64,000 nucleotides of DNA. It comes from Macrothele yani (taxonomy: Eukaryota; Arthropoda; Arachnida; Araneae; Macrothelidae). How positions within the stretch are numbered: position 1 is the first letter of the stretch; every line of letters starts with the position of its first letter. Location of the stretch: positions 40,815,501-40,879,500 of the forward strand of contig CM077011.1 of the NCBI GenBank assembly GCA_039090855.1, read 5' to 3'. A program made the position numbers and the translations under genes. Under the pieces are notes generated by a model. The model saw only the letters and a list, made by a program, of their open reading frames with translations. It ran no database searches and was not told where the DNA came from. Below, piece after piece: positions 1-11,103 of the stretch.

Positions 1-117
1 ACTGGTTGCGTTGTTGTTTCTTACACGATATTTAACGGCGGCGACCGTGAAGTGTATCAGGACCGCAGATATCGTCGATTTCAGGGGGTGTCCAAATACT
101 TGTTGGTAGATAGTGTA
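1..117 (-). mobile_element. Tc1-like element, 5' end fragment (family of 25341-26557)
   Basis: This stretch closely matches 26440-26557, the 5' leader and outer inverted repeat of the Tc1 element at 25341. It ends in the same GTTGGTAGATAGTGTATA terminus next to a TA. The window opens about where the transposase start codon would lie, so the coding part would be to the left, outside the window. Confidence 0.8.
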
Positions 118-118
118 T

Positions 119-519
119 AATGCTTTCGAAAGATTTGAGGATCGACCGGGGGCGAGTATATTCTTTGCGAACTCAGAAAAAAGCGGAGGAAAGAAATAGA
201 ATTTTTTTTTCACAAGGTAGTTTCTCATAGTTTATCCTGTGCTCTCTGCTAAAAAAAAGAAAAAAAAAAGACTGTAGAATAGTAAATTCTTCAAGCATTC
301 TACACTATTCCGAGGTCCCTTGAAAATGCGAGTCAAGGGGCTGCACCTCCCCACGCCCATGCGTCAAGAAACCCAGCAATTAGTCAATCGGTCATAAAGA
401 AAGAAAATACCCTTAACACAAAGTGCTAGAAAACACTTCGAGAGATCTTTATACAGAAATGAATGGGCACTACAGAGGATGGTATCATATTTTTCGTTTC
501 TTCGCCTTTCATGCTTTTC
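119..519. other. Unassigned non-coding DNA
   Basis: This is A/T-rich sequence with short poly-A and poly-T runs. I see no open frame with a recognisable domain and no clear repeat match elsewhere in the window. Confidence 0.5.
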
Positions 520-700
520 TATTTTTTTATTTTTTATTTTTTGGTTGGGGGTTTAACGACAACCATGAGCAACACAATGAGCTATAAGCAGTCGCCCGTC
601 TCTAATTTAGGGCCACTGGTTCCAGACTGAGAGAGAGAGAGAGCCAGTGCCATAAGACAAACAGAACATCCGGACCCACTCGGACGCCTGGGCGACCATG
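520..700 (-). repeat. tRNA-derived SINE, degenerate copy (SINE family 1)
   Basis: After a T-rich run (the reversed poly-A tail), the body matches the other copies of the family: a GGTTTAACGAC block, a CTATAAGCAGTCGCCCGTC block and an ATTTAGGGCCACTGGTTCCAG block. A GA microsatellite has expanded in the body near 631. The tRNA-like head near 690 is eroded. This is one of nine copies of the family in the window. Confidence 0.75.
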
Positions 701-1021
701 CTTTTCCATAGTCTACATACGTGAGCATAAGGCTAAGGGGCCAACTATAAGTCTAAGTCTTACTGACAACTGTCCTAAAGCGCCCTTTTCTTAGCTCGTC
801 TTTTAAAGAAAATAACATATTTATGTAACCCTTTGTACATTCGTCTGTCTGTAGGTTGGTAGCCATATCTTCACATCCATAATCTGATTGGAAAAATTCT
901 TTTTTCAAAATATAGGACTGATCATAGAATGACAATTCACCCACTTTTGACTTCCTGTATGGCAGTTTTTCCTCTACGGGGAGCAAACATATTTTTATGT
1001 TTTGCGCAACATCGAAGCTTC
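701..1021. other. Unassigned non-coding DNA
   Basis: Short open frames occur on both strands but none carries a recognisable domain. The next feature is the Tc1 inverted repeat at 1022. Confidence 0.45.
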
Positions 1022-2445
1022 TACACTGCTGGCCACCCAAAATGCAACACCAAGAAGGACACGAGACAGCAAAGCCAGATTTACTGGATACATAACAACA
1101 GATACAAAGATGAAACGATTAAGCTTATAGGCCCGTGCGACTTGCGGAATACGCAGACATCAATAGTTCGTGTCGCCTCCATGGCTGGAAATAACGGCCG
1201 CTACACGCCACGGCATCGAACGAAAGAGGCTTTGGATGTGGGCTTGGGGTATGTCGGTCCAGGCTGCTTCCACACGTTGCTACAGTTCATCAGGCGTAGC
1301 CGCGGGTGGTGCTTGCCTGGCCACTCGGCTGCCGATCAGCGACGAGACGTGTTCGATGGGCGACATATCGGGAGAACAGGCGGGCCACGGCAGCAGAGAC
1401 ACCTGGTGGGCCGTGAAGAATTGTTGCACGACGCGTGCCACGTGAGGGGCGCGCATTGTGCTGTTGAAACGTGGCCACTGTCAGGTCCTGCAGGTTAAAG
1501 AGGACTACAGGCTCCAAAACGTCGGAGATGTAGATGTGGCTGTTGAGTGTACCGGCGATGCTTACCAGAGGGGTGCGGGTGTCATATCCAATATTACAGG
1601 CCCGTGCGACCATAACTCCAAGCCACGGACCGGTATGGCGATGCATAATGCAGTGCGTCACACAGTCTCTCGCCGCGGTGCCGCCACACGATGATCCGCC
1701 CATCGTGGTGTTGCAGGCAGAACCGAGATTCGTCGAGGAAGATAATTTCGTGTCATTCCGTAGTCCAGGTGCGGCGTTCAACGGCCCACTGCCGCCGCAC
1801 TCTCCGGTGGTGTAACGCTAATGGTAATCGGACAATGGGCGCCGTGCGATAAGTCCTTGCTCCTGCAGACGACGTCGAACGGTACGTGCTGACAAAGGTT
1901 GTTGCGCAACACAACCTAATTCCTGCGCTGGCGTTCGTGATGCGGCGGTGCGAGCCGTCAATGCCCGCCGCACAACATGGCGGACCTCTCGTTCAGTGGT
2001 GTGCCGTGACTGTGGCAATCGCTCACGTCGGTCCATCCGTCCGTCTGTCCTGCACCCACCGAATCCATACTCGCCTCACAGTGGCTGGATGTCGTCCCAC
2101 ACGGGCGCCGATGTCTCGGTACGAAAAACCGCTGTCGCGATAAGCCACTATTCGTCCTCTGTCGAACTCCGAAACGTGCTGGAATGACTGCCGTATTCTG
2201 CGACGAGGCATCAGGAAGCTTCCCACGCACAGGTCCGGCAGCACAACACACTTCCACTTCTTACACCCCGCCTTCTATGCACCCTTCTCATAGTGCTTCT
2301 CGGTAGCGTGCCGGGCGCATATGATTTGCATATGCCCTGCAATGCTAATCGTTTGCATGTCCTCTCGCGGGCGACGCCTGCTGCGAATTTCAGGCCAATC
2401 TGATGCTTCCTTCTTGGTGTTGTATTTTGGGTGGCCAGCAGTGTA
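1022..2445 (-). mobile_element. Tc1-like DNA transposon (family A, copy 1)
   Basis: Both ends carry the same inverted repeat, beginning TACACTGCTGGCCACCCAAA and running about 38 bp to an inner AACACCAAGAAGGA block. The terminal TA dinucleotides fit TA target duplication. The total of about 1.42 kb is normal for a Tc1 element. A second copy of the family, with closely similar ends, lies at 11104-12562. Confidence 0.9.
1160..2211 (-). pseudogene. Tc1-type DDE transposase, frameshifted pseudogene
   Basis: The product would have bound the inverted repeats in the nucleus and cut and pasted the element. The start (MPRRRIRQ) is at 2211. The first readable block (2211 down to about 2023) holds the helix-turn-helix with FQHVSEFDRGRIVAYRDSG. 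A second block in another frame (2036-1818) carries the second DNA-binding part, including LSARTVRRRLQEQGL. The catalytic region (1781-1290) is again in a shifted frame, with GAI-like and TPLVSIAGTLNSH motifs. The C-terminal MQSL and WRVAAVISSHGGDTNY motifs end at a natural stop at 1160-1162. Several frameshifts make this copy inactive. The sister copy at 11.2-12.3 kb shows the same order. Confidence 0.85.
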
Positions 2446-2834
2446 AAAAACTCATTGAAAAAATTCATTTTTCCATCGGATTGCTGGGAGCAAGACGTTC
2501 CATGTATTTTTCTCTTTGAGAAGTTTCGTTTTAACTCAGCGGCCAAAAGGGATATATAGATCTGACACATATTTATCTTTGCATGTAGCACGATATCTGT
2601 GCTCCTGAATATACACTGGCTTCCATAAATTAAGGAAAAATCAGAAAAATCAAGATAATTAAAAAAACTACTTGGTGAAATTTCATGAAAATCGGTGAAA
2701 AGATACATTAAGTTGTAAAATTATAGATTAGGCGAAAAACAAATCACGAAAACATAATTTAATATCAGAAAAATGGACTATATAGGAACATGTCCAAAAA
2801 TAGGGTACAGGAATTCAATGGGAAAGTTGCTTAA

Positions 2835-4530
2835 CTATGATGCGTGGCCACCTCTAACATCCCGACAGGGATGTTCCATGCTCATTATGATGGTATCAAT
2901 TAACTCAGTAGGCAATAGTGCTCATTGTTCCTGCAAAGCAGTAGCAGGCCCCTTTAGGGTGTCGGGAGGTTGATTGTGGGCAGCAACACGTCTCACCAGA
3001 GCATCCCAAACATCTTCAATGGGATTTAGGTCCGGAGATCAAGCTGGCCATTCCATACGGACAATGGTTTCCTCCTACTCCACGAGGCACGCTCTGTGTG
3101 GTCTCGCATTAACGTCCTGTAGGAGAAACATTTCGCCTATTGCACCTGCATAAGGATGCACATATGGATGCAAGATATCATCTTTATATCTCTGTGCAGT
3201 CAGGTTACCACGTGGTAAGACATAGAGATTTGTTCGACCGCCTAAAGAGATCCCAGCCAAAACACACACACACTACCTCCACCACAGCGATCTTTTTCAC
3301 GAATGTTACGGGGATGATAGTGGATTCCTGGCTCACTCCAGATCAAACAACGTCTGGAATCGCTCCCTAAACTTATTTATTTATTTATTTTATAAAATTT
3401 CTGCTGTAAAAAGGAATATAATACTTAGTAAAAATACAATATGTGCCACAATCATGAACTAATTGTACAAATAAAGTAAACCGATTTATCAATAAAACTC
3501 ACAAAATACAACAAATCACCAAAACTTTTACAATAGATACAAATTCTGCACAACAACAAAACTCATTCCATTAAAAATTAATATCAATTAAATAGACTAA
3601 TTGCCATTTGTCAATATGAATCAAATATTATATGTTAAAAATAATCAAATGTACAGCAAGGGGCAAGGGGGAAAGGCTGAAATACTGCCTGACAAGCCCC
3701 TGATCCCCTCTAAATAAAAAAACAATTCCAGTCCAGTCAAGATAACGAAAGCAATTTTACAATGCGTTTCTTTTACAAATCATAAAGCAATAAATTCCAA
3801 TAATAAATTTCCCGTCAAAAAAAACCTCCTTAGCACTCGCTTAAATACCGGATAACGTTTCTCTCATCTAATAATCAACGGTAATCTATTCCACTCATGC
3901 AATCCCAACACATTGATATTATTAAACATTAAACCTGTGCGAGCCTACGGAACAGAAAAACCGACCCACCGCGAGTATCATAGGAGTGAGTGGTACGCCG
4001 TAATGCAATCAATCAAGCTGGAGTATCTTCCTGTATCTCAACTCATCAGTGAAGAGACCTCCCTCTATACCCTTAAGTGAACAGACCTCCATTGACTTTC
4101 ACTCCGGATAACATCCATGAGTGTCCAACTCAAAACACTCCCTCCTGTGCCGTGCGGTGAGAGACACACAAATTGCTGATCGTCGAGCATACAGACGTCC
4201 TTCTTGCAGCCGTTTGCGTACAGTTGAAGCTAATATCAAAGTTCCAGTACAGGCATCAAGGGCAGATATGAGCTGGGTTAGTGTTGAGGTCCATTAACTT
4301 CTTGCGGTTAACTGAAAATAACGTTCGTCAACGGCAGTTGTCGCTCTAGGTCTTTCTTGGCTCAACCTTCTAGACGCTGAATCTGTTCTTATAAATGCAT
4401 TCCACAACCTATGGATTACAGAAGGACTCACATTAAACCATCTGGCCACATCTGTTTGACTCTGGCCTGCCTCCAGGCATCCAATGGCTCGCCATCGCAA
4501 CTCTTTTGGTAAAGGATGTCTCAAACTCAT
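2835..4530 (-). pseudogene. Tc1-type transposase, interrupted pseudogene
   Basis: The start (MSLRHPLPKELRWRA) is at 4530 and leads into a clear helix-turn-helix, with SQTDVARWFNVSPSVIHRLW. Further down, near 4060, a frame with LFTDELRY preserves the first catalytic Asp region. The gene is then broken by the insertion at about 3371-3945. It resumes with GISLGGRTNLYVL and RGNLTAQRYKDDIL, then FLLQDVNARPHRA, where the usual DDNARPH motif has lost its second D. The tail has SPDLNPIEDVWDAL, which contains the catalytic Glu, and a stop at 2835-2837. Frameshifts, stops and the insertion make it inactive. Confidence 0.82.
3371..3945 (-). repeat. A/T-rich insertion with a (TTTA)n end, probable retroelement 3' fragment
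   Basis: This block separates the two halves of the Tc1 transposase. It begins with a TTTA repeat (about 3375-3398), as expected for the simple-repeat tail of a non-LTR element inserted in minus orientation. No open frame is recognisable inside. The exact right edge near 3945 and any target duplication are uncertain. Confidence 0.5.
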
Positions 4531-4783
4531 TCCTTCACAATGGCTATCTCCGATTTTTCCGATCGCAATTTTAAACACGAAATCCTAGCACCTTGTGGAA
4601 CGCGCATTGTTATACAGATACCTGCTGATGTCGTGCGATTGCAACGCCACTACTTTACATATGATTTTCTGAGCTCGCAGTAGTTTTTATGTCACATATG
4701 CAAATTTGGTGCAATTCCTATTATTTGGCAGAGTTATCACAAATGTTCTGGGTTTTTTTTTAATTTATGGAAACCAGTGCAGT

Positions 4784-5000
4784 TTTTTTGAGGGTTTAAC
4801 AACTCCTGGTTGGGATATAAGACTATAAGGTGTCACTTGTCCCTAAGTTAGGGACACTGACTTCATGTAAGGGAAAAATCCAACGCCGCAGGACAAAATA
4901 TTGACCCATGATTCATCCGGGTCCCGAATATGGGCCCAACTCAAACGATAAGATAGAAGCGCACGCCTCTGCCCACTCAAGCATCTGTGGCAGCAATAGG
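4784..5000 (-). repeat. tRNA-derived SINE, strongly diverged (SINE family 1)
   Basis: A TTTTTTTGAGGGTTTAAC start, a CTATAAG block and a CCCTAAGTTAGGGACACTG block match the reversed SINE body in the correct order. Downstream, a GTCCCGAATATGGGC relic marks the former B-box region. It lies directly beside the right end of the Tc1 element at 2612-4781. Confidence 0.6.
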
Positions 5001-5131
5001 AGTAATTTTCACCAAAATTTTTCAAGCATTTTTCATTTTTTTTTTCAAATGAGAAATGGTCAGGTAGGCAGAACAATTCGATGAAAATGTTTTTTAACAC
5101 TAGTAAAACCGTTTGAAAAAATTCTTGCCAT

Positions 5132-5346
5132 CCCGGTGCCACAGTGGTCTAAGTGCTGGCTGATCATCCGTTTGAAATGAGTCCGGGTTCGAATTCCGGA
5201 TCGGGCGTTAGAGGGGTGCTTATCTTACGGCATTGGCTCGCTTACTTCTCTGCAACCAGTTGCCGAAATCATGAACGGGTGACTGCTTATAACCCATTGA
5301 ATTGTTCGTGGTGGTCGTAAAATCCCCAGACAACAACAACAACAAA
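5132..5346 (+). repeat. tRNA-derived SINE with target duplications (SINE family 1)
   Basis: The head resembles a tRNA gene, with an A-box-like CACAGTGGTCTAAGTGCTGG and a B-box GGGTTCGAATTCC. The body has CTGCTTATAACCCATTG and the tail is (CAA)n/poly-A. Near-identical AAAATTCTTGCCAT and AAAATTCTTACCAT flanks at about 5118-5131 and 5349-5362 are the target duplications. This shows retroposition by a LINE-type machinery. Confidence 0.85.
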
Positions 5347-5362
5347 AAAAAATTCTTACCAT

Positions 5363-7014
5363 GGATACCTATCGCGTGGTGAATATAATACAAATAATAC
5401 TTGATTTCCAAGTTGCAGAATTTTTCTTCTATTGGCATATTTGCGAATGGAATAATAGCAGGTCATTCGAAAAGTAATGGCCGATTTGGAGGGTAAAAAT
5501 AAAAGATATATACTGATACGAAAATTGGGTACATATTAATTAACTATTAAAAGTGGGGACGGACTCAATAGGCGTGGTTAAATTATGATGATGATTAAAT
5601 TAAATATTTGGCCTATTATAAATTAATTGGAAAAATTTGCACATTTAATTGGGGAAGCCGGATAATTCGCTTTTGGTGGGTGAAAACAAAGGAATCGAGA
5701 GATCGCCTTTAGAGGCCTACTCAACAACAAGGAGGCCACCCAGCCGGGCGACGCGGCGGCACTCGGGCCCTCCTAAATATGTCTACTTTTAAGCAGTATA
5801 TGTCAGAAAGCTCTTAGCCTGCGTCCAAAAGTACGGTAATGACTAGTCGAAGGTCAGAAATGGAACAAGTTTTGCAGAAGCTACGGCGCTCCGTACAAAA
5901 GAGAAGAGGGCAACTTTAAGAGTTGACAGAAAAGATGCAATCGAAGCCCCTTGATAGTGGACAGAGGCCATTTTGGTTCGCCTCCGTGAAGTGGCAGAGT
6001 AAAAAGTAAGAGCAGTTGGTTTTCTCCGTCCGCGGCAGTAAGTCGCGGCGAGAGCCAGCCACAAAAAAAATATACGCAATAAGACTCGGTACGCAGATAT
6101 CAGACGTTCGAGTATAAGAAAAGTTAGACCTGACCATAACTTGGTGGCTGGGGGTAAGCCCGCCAGGCATGTCAAAATTGGAGAACCTAAGAGGACGATT
6201 CGACCACCGCCGAAAGGAGCTGCTATATTCATTTATTAGGGCCATACACCGATGACAGAACGATCGGAACGTCGGGAGAGCTTCTTCTGCTAGATTTACA
6301 ATTCCAGCTAACCCCCGTCCGACCAGGAAGCAAGCATCTCACGAAAGCGCAGTCTTCATCCAAAGAGTTGCTGACCTACCCAAAACCATAAGCGAGCGTC
6401 CACTCCCTGCTGCCGACGAAGTTTCTTGACGGAGTCGAAGGAGTGCCATCCCCCTTTCCTCCTGCAGCCGTCAGCATCCCCACACGGGTTCTGGACTCAT
6501 CGAAGAAAGCGGAAACGAAGGAAGTGAAAATCCTCCTGCGCTTATCATACAGGTGAAAGGCTATAACAAGCCGAATAAAGCGCTCTCCGTCAGTGTGCAT
6601 GTGTGCGTGTAGTGAAAACCTCCAGTGCAAAATTTAAACCATTCTTTTAACCCGGATTAGCGTGCTGCTACAAGAATAAGTGAGTACTTCTTTTTGTTTA
6701 ATACTATCATTTCGCTGAGTGGACGAACTGTATACATCAGCTGAACCCAGACTTTTTTAGAACTCTGATACACCTTTTGGCGGAAAACTGTTTTCAGAAT
6801 CTAGGGTCAGCTGATACTAGTTCCGCGTAAGGAGAATAACTCGTGTTTGTACGCCGTAGCCAATGCTACTGATAGTAGGCTCCGCCTATAATAAAGTTGT
6901 CTAAGTTCTTTAATCTTACTCCATTTATTCTATAAGCTATGGTGTATTAAATTCTTGTATTTCAGCTAACGTTCTCGCTCATATATACCAGCTCCCGAAT
7001 TTAAACGAACCGAA
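5363..7014. other. Unassigned region, possible LTR-like or leader sequence
   Basis: There is no protein with a recognisable domain in any frame, although two overlapping minus-strand frames of 109-129 codons are open at 5843-6245. A GGTCATTCGAAAAGTAATGG motif near 5462 resembles a mariner end. Around 6880-6930 a CTCCGCCTATAATAAAGTTG segment looks like a polyadenylation signal of the kind found in LTRs. I could not find a matching second LTR or a primer-binding site, so no element is called. Confidence 0.35.
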
Positions 7015-7345
7015 ATCTCAAATAACGTTCGTATCAGTTGGCGTGCAGCGGTGGAATAGTTTCCCACAAGCTGTATCAATTGGTGGCGAGCGTTGGAACG
7101 AGTAATATAGCTCGTCACGTTATCGTAACAATACCTCGGTTTCTGAAGATCCTGTTCTTGAAGTAGTTGCTAAAATGCATGAACAGGAGAAAATCGGTAT
7201 GACAGGCGAGTAGGCTGGATGTGGGAATATTTCTAACTTTAGTTCGTGTAGTTTCTGTTTTGTCATTTGGGCAACGTGCGGTCTCGCGTTATCATGGAGG
7301 AGAATACGACGTTTCCTGTTCTCCAAATATGGCTATTTGGAACAC
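7015..7345 (-). pseudogene. mariner-type transposase, C-terminal scrap
   Basis: Reading on the minus strand from about 7330, the frame gives NRKRRILLHDNARPHVAQ, the second catalytic Asp motif of mariner transposases. HPAYSP follows, which normally leads into the third Asp. The frame then breaks. Shifted remnants downstream (NRIFRNRG, then VGNYSTAARQ) continue the family order to about 7015. No N-terminal half and no inverted repeats were found. It is a dead fragment. Confidence 0.7.
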
Positions 7346-7556
7346 AACTTCTGATGATTTCGGTCAATTCTTCACAGAATGTGACTGAGGTCACCAGCGT
7401 TCAAGAACCTGTAGTGTATGACATCGTAAACAGTCCACTACACTGTCAACAAAACCGAGTATGCGAGGCCATCAGCTCCAAGTTCAGACCGCGACGCACT
7501 ACTAAAGACAACACGACGCCACGGACACTATACCACGTTGATCGGACCTGTCACCA

Positions 7557-8362
7557 TATAACGAAGTGAATTTCTCCGTCATTTTTATCTGCGCCGGGGT
7601 TCGAACCCGGGTCCACTCATTCCGGAATAAGTTGCTCTACCAATTAAGCTACGCGGACATTGATTCTAATTGCTATCTGCCTTTATGTCGTGTGCGTCCT
7701 TCTGGCAGGTACGTCACATCTCCTGGTACGTTACATCATCTCCCCCTTATTTTTCTTTTTTTCTTTCGAAGTGCTGCTCATATTTTTCCTATCTCGCGGT
7801 GTGGAAATAACATCACACCAATGCGAGATTTTGAACGGTCGGGTCATCCGGATAGTTCGGGCGCCATTATAACGAAGTAAATTTCTCCGTCATTTTTGGC
7901 CTACGCCAGGATTCGAACCCGGGTCCACTCATTCCGGAATAAGTTGCTCTACCAATTAAGCTACGCGGACATGTATTCTGATTCCTATCTGCCTTTATGT
8001 CATCTGCGTCCTGCTGGCAGGTACGTCACATCTCCTGGTACGTTACATCATCTCCCCCTTATTTTTCTTTTTTTCCTTTCGAAGTGCTGCTCATATTTTT
8101 CCTATCTCGCGGTGTGGAAATAACATCACACCAATGCGATATTTTGAACGGTCGGGTCATCCGGATAGTTCGGGCGCCATTATAACGAAGTGAATTTCTC
8201 CGTCATTTTTGGTCTACGCCGGGATTCGAACCCGAGGCCGCTTATTCCGGAACAAGTTGCTCTACCAATTAGGCTACGTGGACATTTGTTCTGATTCCTA
8301 TCTGCCTTTATGTCGTGTGCGTCCTTCTGGCAGGTACGTCACATCTCCTGGTACGTTACAAC
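7557..8362 (-). repeat. Tandem 311-bp units with tRNA-like heads (SINE family 2, 2.6 copies)
   Basis: TATAACGAAGTgAATTTCTC begins at 7557, 7868 and 8179, an exact 311-bp spacing. The third unit stops at about 8360. Read on the minus strand, each unit starts with a tRNA-like head (7662-7590, 7973-7901, 8284-8212): GTCCGCGTAGCTTAATTGG, then the B-box GGGTTCGAACCCCGG. A body with GGCGCCCGAACTATCCGG and GTGTGATGTTATTTCCACAC follows. The anticodon loop is not seven bases and the acceptor stem has a mismatch, so these are not functional tRNA genes. Related single copies lie at 19744 and 20471, so this is a dispersed SINE that became tandem here. Confidence 0.85.
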
Positions 8363-9682
8363 CACTGTAACGGATGCCAGCGATGCTCGCTGCTCAGGGG
8401 TAGGCAGTGCAGTGGCCTCTTCGAATTCTGTCCCCGTTCCGGAAGTCGTCTGGCAACGGTCAGACTTTTTTTTACAAAACCAGTGCTGGAATTAAACTTA
8501 TTGGGCACCCGTTTTGAAAGATGCATGTCCTTGCAAAATGCTTTCATTCGGAGTTGTGAAGCATTCCCTTATAGGAGTACCACAGCGCTTTCCAGAATTG
8601 GCGTATACATCTAAAACTTTGCATAGATGCAGGAGAGAAGAACTTTGAAGGTGAGAAACAGTTTCATTCAGGTAAGTGTGATGTGCGTCTTGTTCTGTAG
8701 GAGCACGTCATGAACGTTTTGAAAGGCCACCGTATACAACTTCTTTGAAAAAAAAAGGTTCTTCTAAAATATGTACAGATATATTTTTTTCATTATTTTC
8801 TCAGTATGTGGCATTGCTAGTCCGTATGACAACCAGTGGGCTTTCATCCATAATTAAGTCTGCTGAGAAATTTACTCCAGGCGAAAATCTGCAGATTTAG
8901 TCCCTGCTCTTATTGGTATTTTCTTCCCCAAAACTACGTCAAACAACTGGAAAAAAACATCGCAGTAAGGAATAATATTATTCTTAGAAATTCAAAGGAC
9001 TTTTTAATGAAAGGGAAACAGTACTTCTTCCTATGTCTTGCAACTATCATTAGGAATGTTACTAACGAATATCCTTCAATGCATCATTTTAAAATGACAG
9101 CTACTAAATAAGAAAGACGGTTTTGCGGTGAAACTTGGAAGAAAAGATGTGATTTGTTGTAAGAAGATAAAGTCAGCGGTGAGGCATTTGCATCCTTTGA
9201 GAAAACGTCATGGTGAAGAATAAAACCTTTGCAAAAATTTGCTGGGGTGTTAATCAACTTACACTAACAAGAAAGCGTTAGGAAAATGTGAGAAACCAAA
9301 AAGAATAAGCTCTCACCAATATAGAAATGGAAGGAATTAAGAATACATGCTTTGCAGAATATGGTGTGTAATCATGTTTTCTAACAAAGTGAAAAGAAGA
9401 TAAATGTAACCTAAAGATCACGAAAGTGTCTCGTAACGTATATTTTTGGACGCAACAATGCACACTCTAAAATATTAGCACTTTGATTAATAGTTTCTTG
9501 ATCTTTCCAGCTTTCAACACCTAAAAAATTTGTTTGGGTCTTGAAAGCTGGAAAGATCCTCAATGTGAACGGTAGACGTAATTCTCCAATAATACACCTT
9601 CAGAGCTGTTCTACGTTGATTTAATTTTAAATTAAAAAACAACAACAATAAGTAACGCTAGAAGTCCTGACGTGTGTCTCTA
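8363..9682. other. Unassigned A/T-rich DNA with a short hairpin
   Basis: I see no recognisable coding frame. The only clear structure is a perfect 18-bp inverted repeat, GATCTTTCCAGCTTTCAA at 9500-9517 and its complement at 9541-9558, with a 23-base spacer. Confidence 0.45.
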
Positions 9683-9741
9683 TACACTGAGGTGCCCTCC
9701 CCTAAAAAAAAACTGCGAATGCGCCACCATTTCCATTATAT

Positions 9742-9962
9742 ATATATTTTTTTTGATTGAGGTTTTAACGACCACCGTGAGCAACTCAATGGGCTATAAG
9801 CAGTCTCCCGTCCCTAATTTAGGGTCACTGGTTCCAGGGAAGGGAGAGAGCCAGTGCCGTAAGACAAACACAACATCCATGCCTCACCGGAATTCGAACC
9901 CAGACCCCTTACGGACGAATGATCAGAGGCCATCGCTTAGATCACTGCGCCACCGGGGCGGC
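9742..9962 (-). repeat. tRNA-derived SINE with 12-bp target duplications (SINE family 1)
   Basis: This minus-strand copy is flanked by TTTCCATTATAT at 9730-9741 and again at 9963-9974. It runs from the reversed tail (T8) through the TTAACGACCACCGTGAG body block to the head, CACTGCGCCACCGGGGCGGC. It sits head to head with the next copy, 29 bp away. Confidence 0.92.
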
Positions 9963-9991
9963 TTTCCATTATATGCCACCAGGCCCATGCG

Positions 9992-10211
9992 GCCGCCCCG
10001 GTGGCTCAGTGTTCTAAGCGATGGCCTCTGATCATTCGTCCGAACGGGGTCCGGGTTCGAATCCCGGTGAGGCATGGATGTTGTGTTTGTCTTACGGCAC
10101 TGGCTCTTTCCCTTCCCTGGAACCAGTGACCCTAAATTAGGGACGGGCGACTGCTTATAGCCCATTGAGTTGCTCACGCTGGTCGTTAAACCTCCAATCA
10201 AAAAAAAAAAA
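9992..10211 (+). repeat. tRNA-derived SINE with 11-bp target duplications (SINE family 1)
   Basis: AGGCCCATGCG occurs at 9981-9991 and again at 10212-10222 directly after the poly-A tail. The head has the A-box-like GTGGCTCAGTGTTCTAAGCG and the B-box GGGTTCGAATCCC. The body ends TTAAACCTCCAATC(A)n. Confidence 0.93.
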
Positions 10212-11103
10212 AGGCCCATGCGATAAACGATATTGTCCGTAAACGACGTATATATTTGGTGTACAAATAAGTTTTAATGCGTTTTAAGACAACGCAGCAA
10301 GTAATTTGAGAGAAAACAACAATGCCTTTACGAATCAACACATGCGCCGTCATTATCTATCACCTTCCGCCATCGGTCGGGCAGCTCACAGATTCCAGCC
10401 ATGAAGAATACTTCGTCGTGTGACGCGATGAAGTCGTCAGCCCATTTTTGCACTTCGTCACATGAACGGAACCGTACAGCATACAAGCCATGTTGCATAG
10501 ATCGGAACAAATGATAGTCTGAAGGGGCTATGTCAGGGCTATACGCCGGGTGCTCCAAAACTTCACAGCCAAGCGTCAATAACGTTTCCTTGACTGATTT
10601 CGCGACATGCGGCCTAGCGTTGTTATGCAGTAATTTCACTGCACGCAAACCTTTGGCTGTAAATGAACGTTTCCGAAAGATCTCCTGGTTCAACGCAGCA
10701 ATTGTTGCTTGTAACGATCAGCAGTAACAGTTTAACCATGTCCCAATAGTTCAGAATAGTCCACACCCTTCATATCCCATCAGATGTACAGCAGAACTTT
10801 CTTGGAGTAAATATTGTGTTTCGGTGTCGAAGTCGTTGATTCACCGGGGTCTAACCAGTTTTTTTAGCGTTTGGTATTGTCGTGCCATATCCACTTTACA
10901 TCACTCGTAACGATTTTCCACAGGAAAGACTTTTTGTGTTGTTTATTGAACAGATTCAAATCCTTCATGACACGTTCATCCTTGTGCCTCTGGCTCAGGT
11001 CCTGTGGCACCCATTTTCCTTCCTTATGAATCTTTCCCATTGCTCGTAAACGATTGGAAACGGTTTGCTGATTTACCCCCATTTGTTCAGCTAACCCTGT
11101 ATA

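Larger units (their letters stand above)
2612..4781 (-). mobile_element. Tc1-like transposon split by an insertion (family C)
   Basis: The left end starts TACACTGGCTTCCATAAATT at 2612. The right end is its inverted match, ending TTTATGGAAACCAGTGCAG at about 4781, with the final TA mutated. Between them lie an N-terminal transposase part (4530-3960) and a C-terminal part (3370-2835) in the same orientation. They are separated by about 0.57 kb of foreign A/T-rich DNA. Without the insertion the element would be about 1.6 kb. Confidence 0.8.

Noticed and set aside
1886..2143. Short plus-strand frames over the transposase at 1.2-2.2 kb
   Set aside because: They are shadows of the minus-strand transposase in other frames.
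5363..7014. Possible LTR or retroelement leader
   Set aside because: There is a polyadenylation-like segment near 6890, but I found no second LTR, no convincing primer-binding site and no gag or pol.
7590..8284. Three apparent tRNA genes on the minus strand
   Set aside because: The B-box and stems look tRNA-like, but the anticodon loop is not seven bases, the acceptor stem has a mismatch, and each head is attached to a SINE body found elsewhere in the window.
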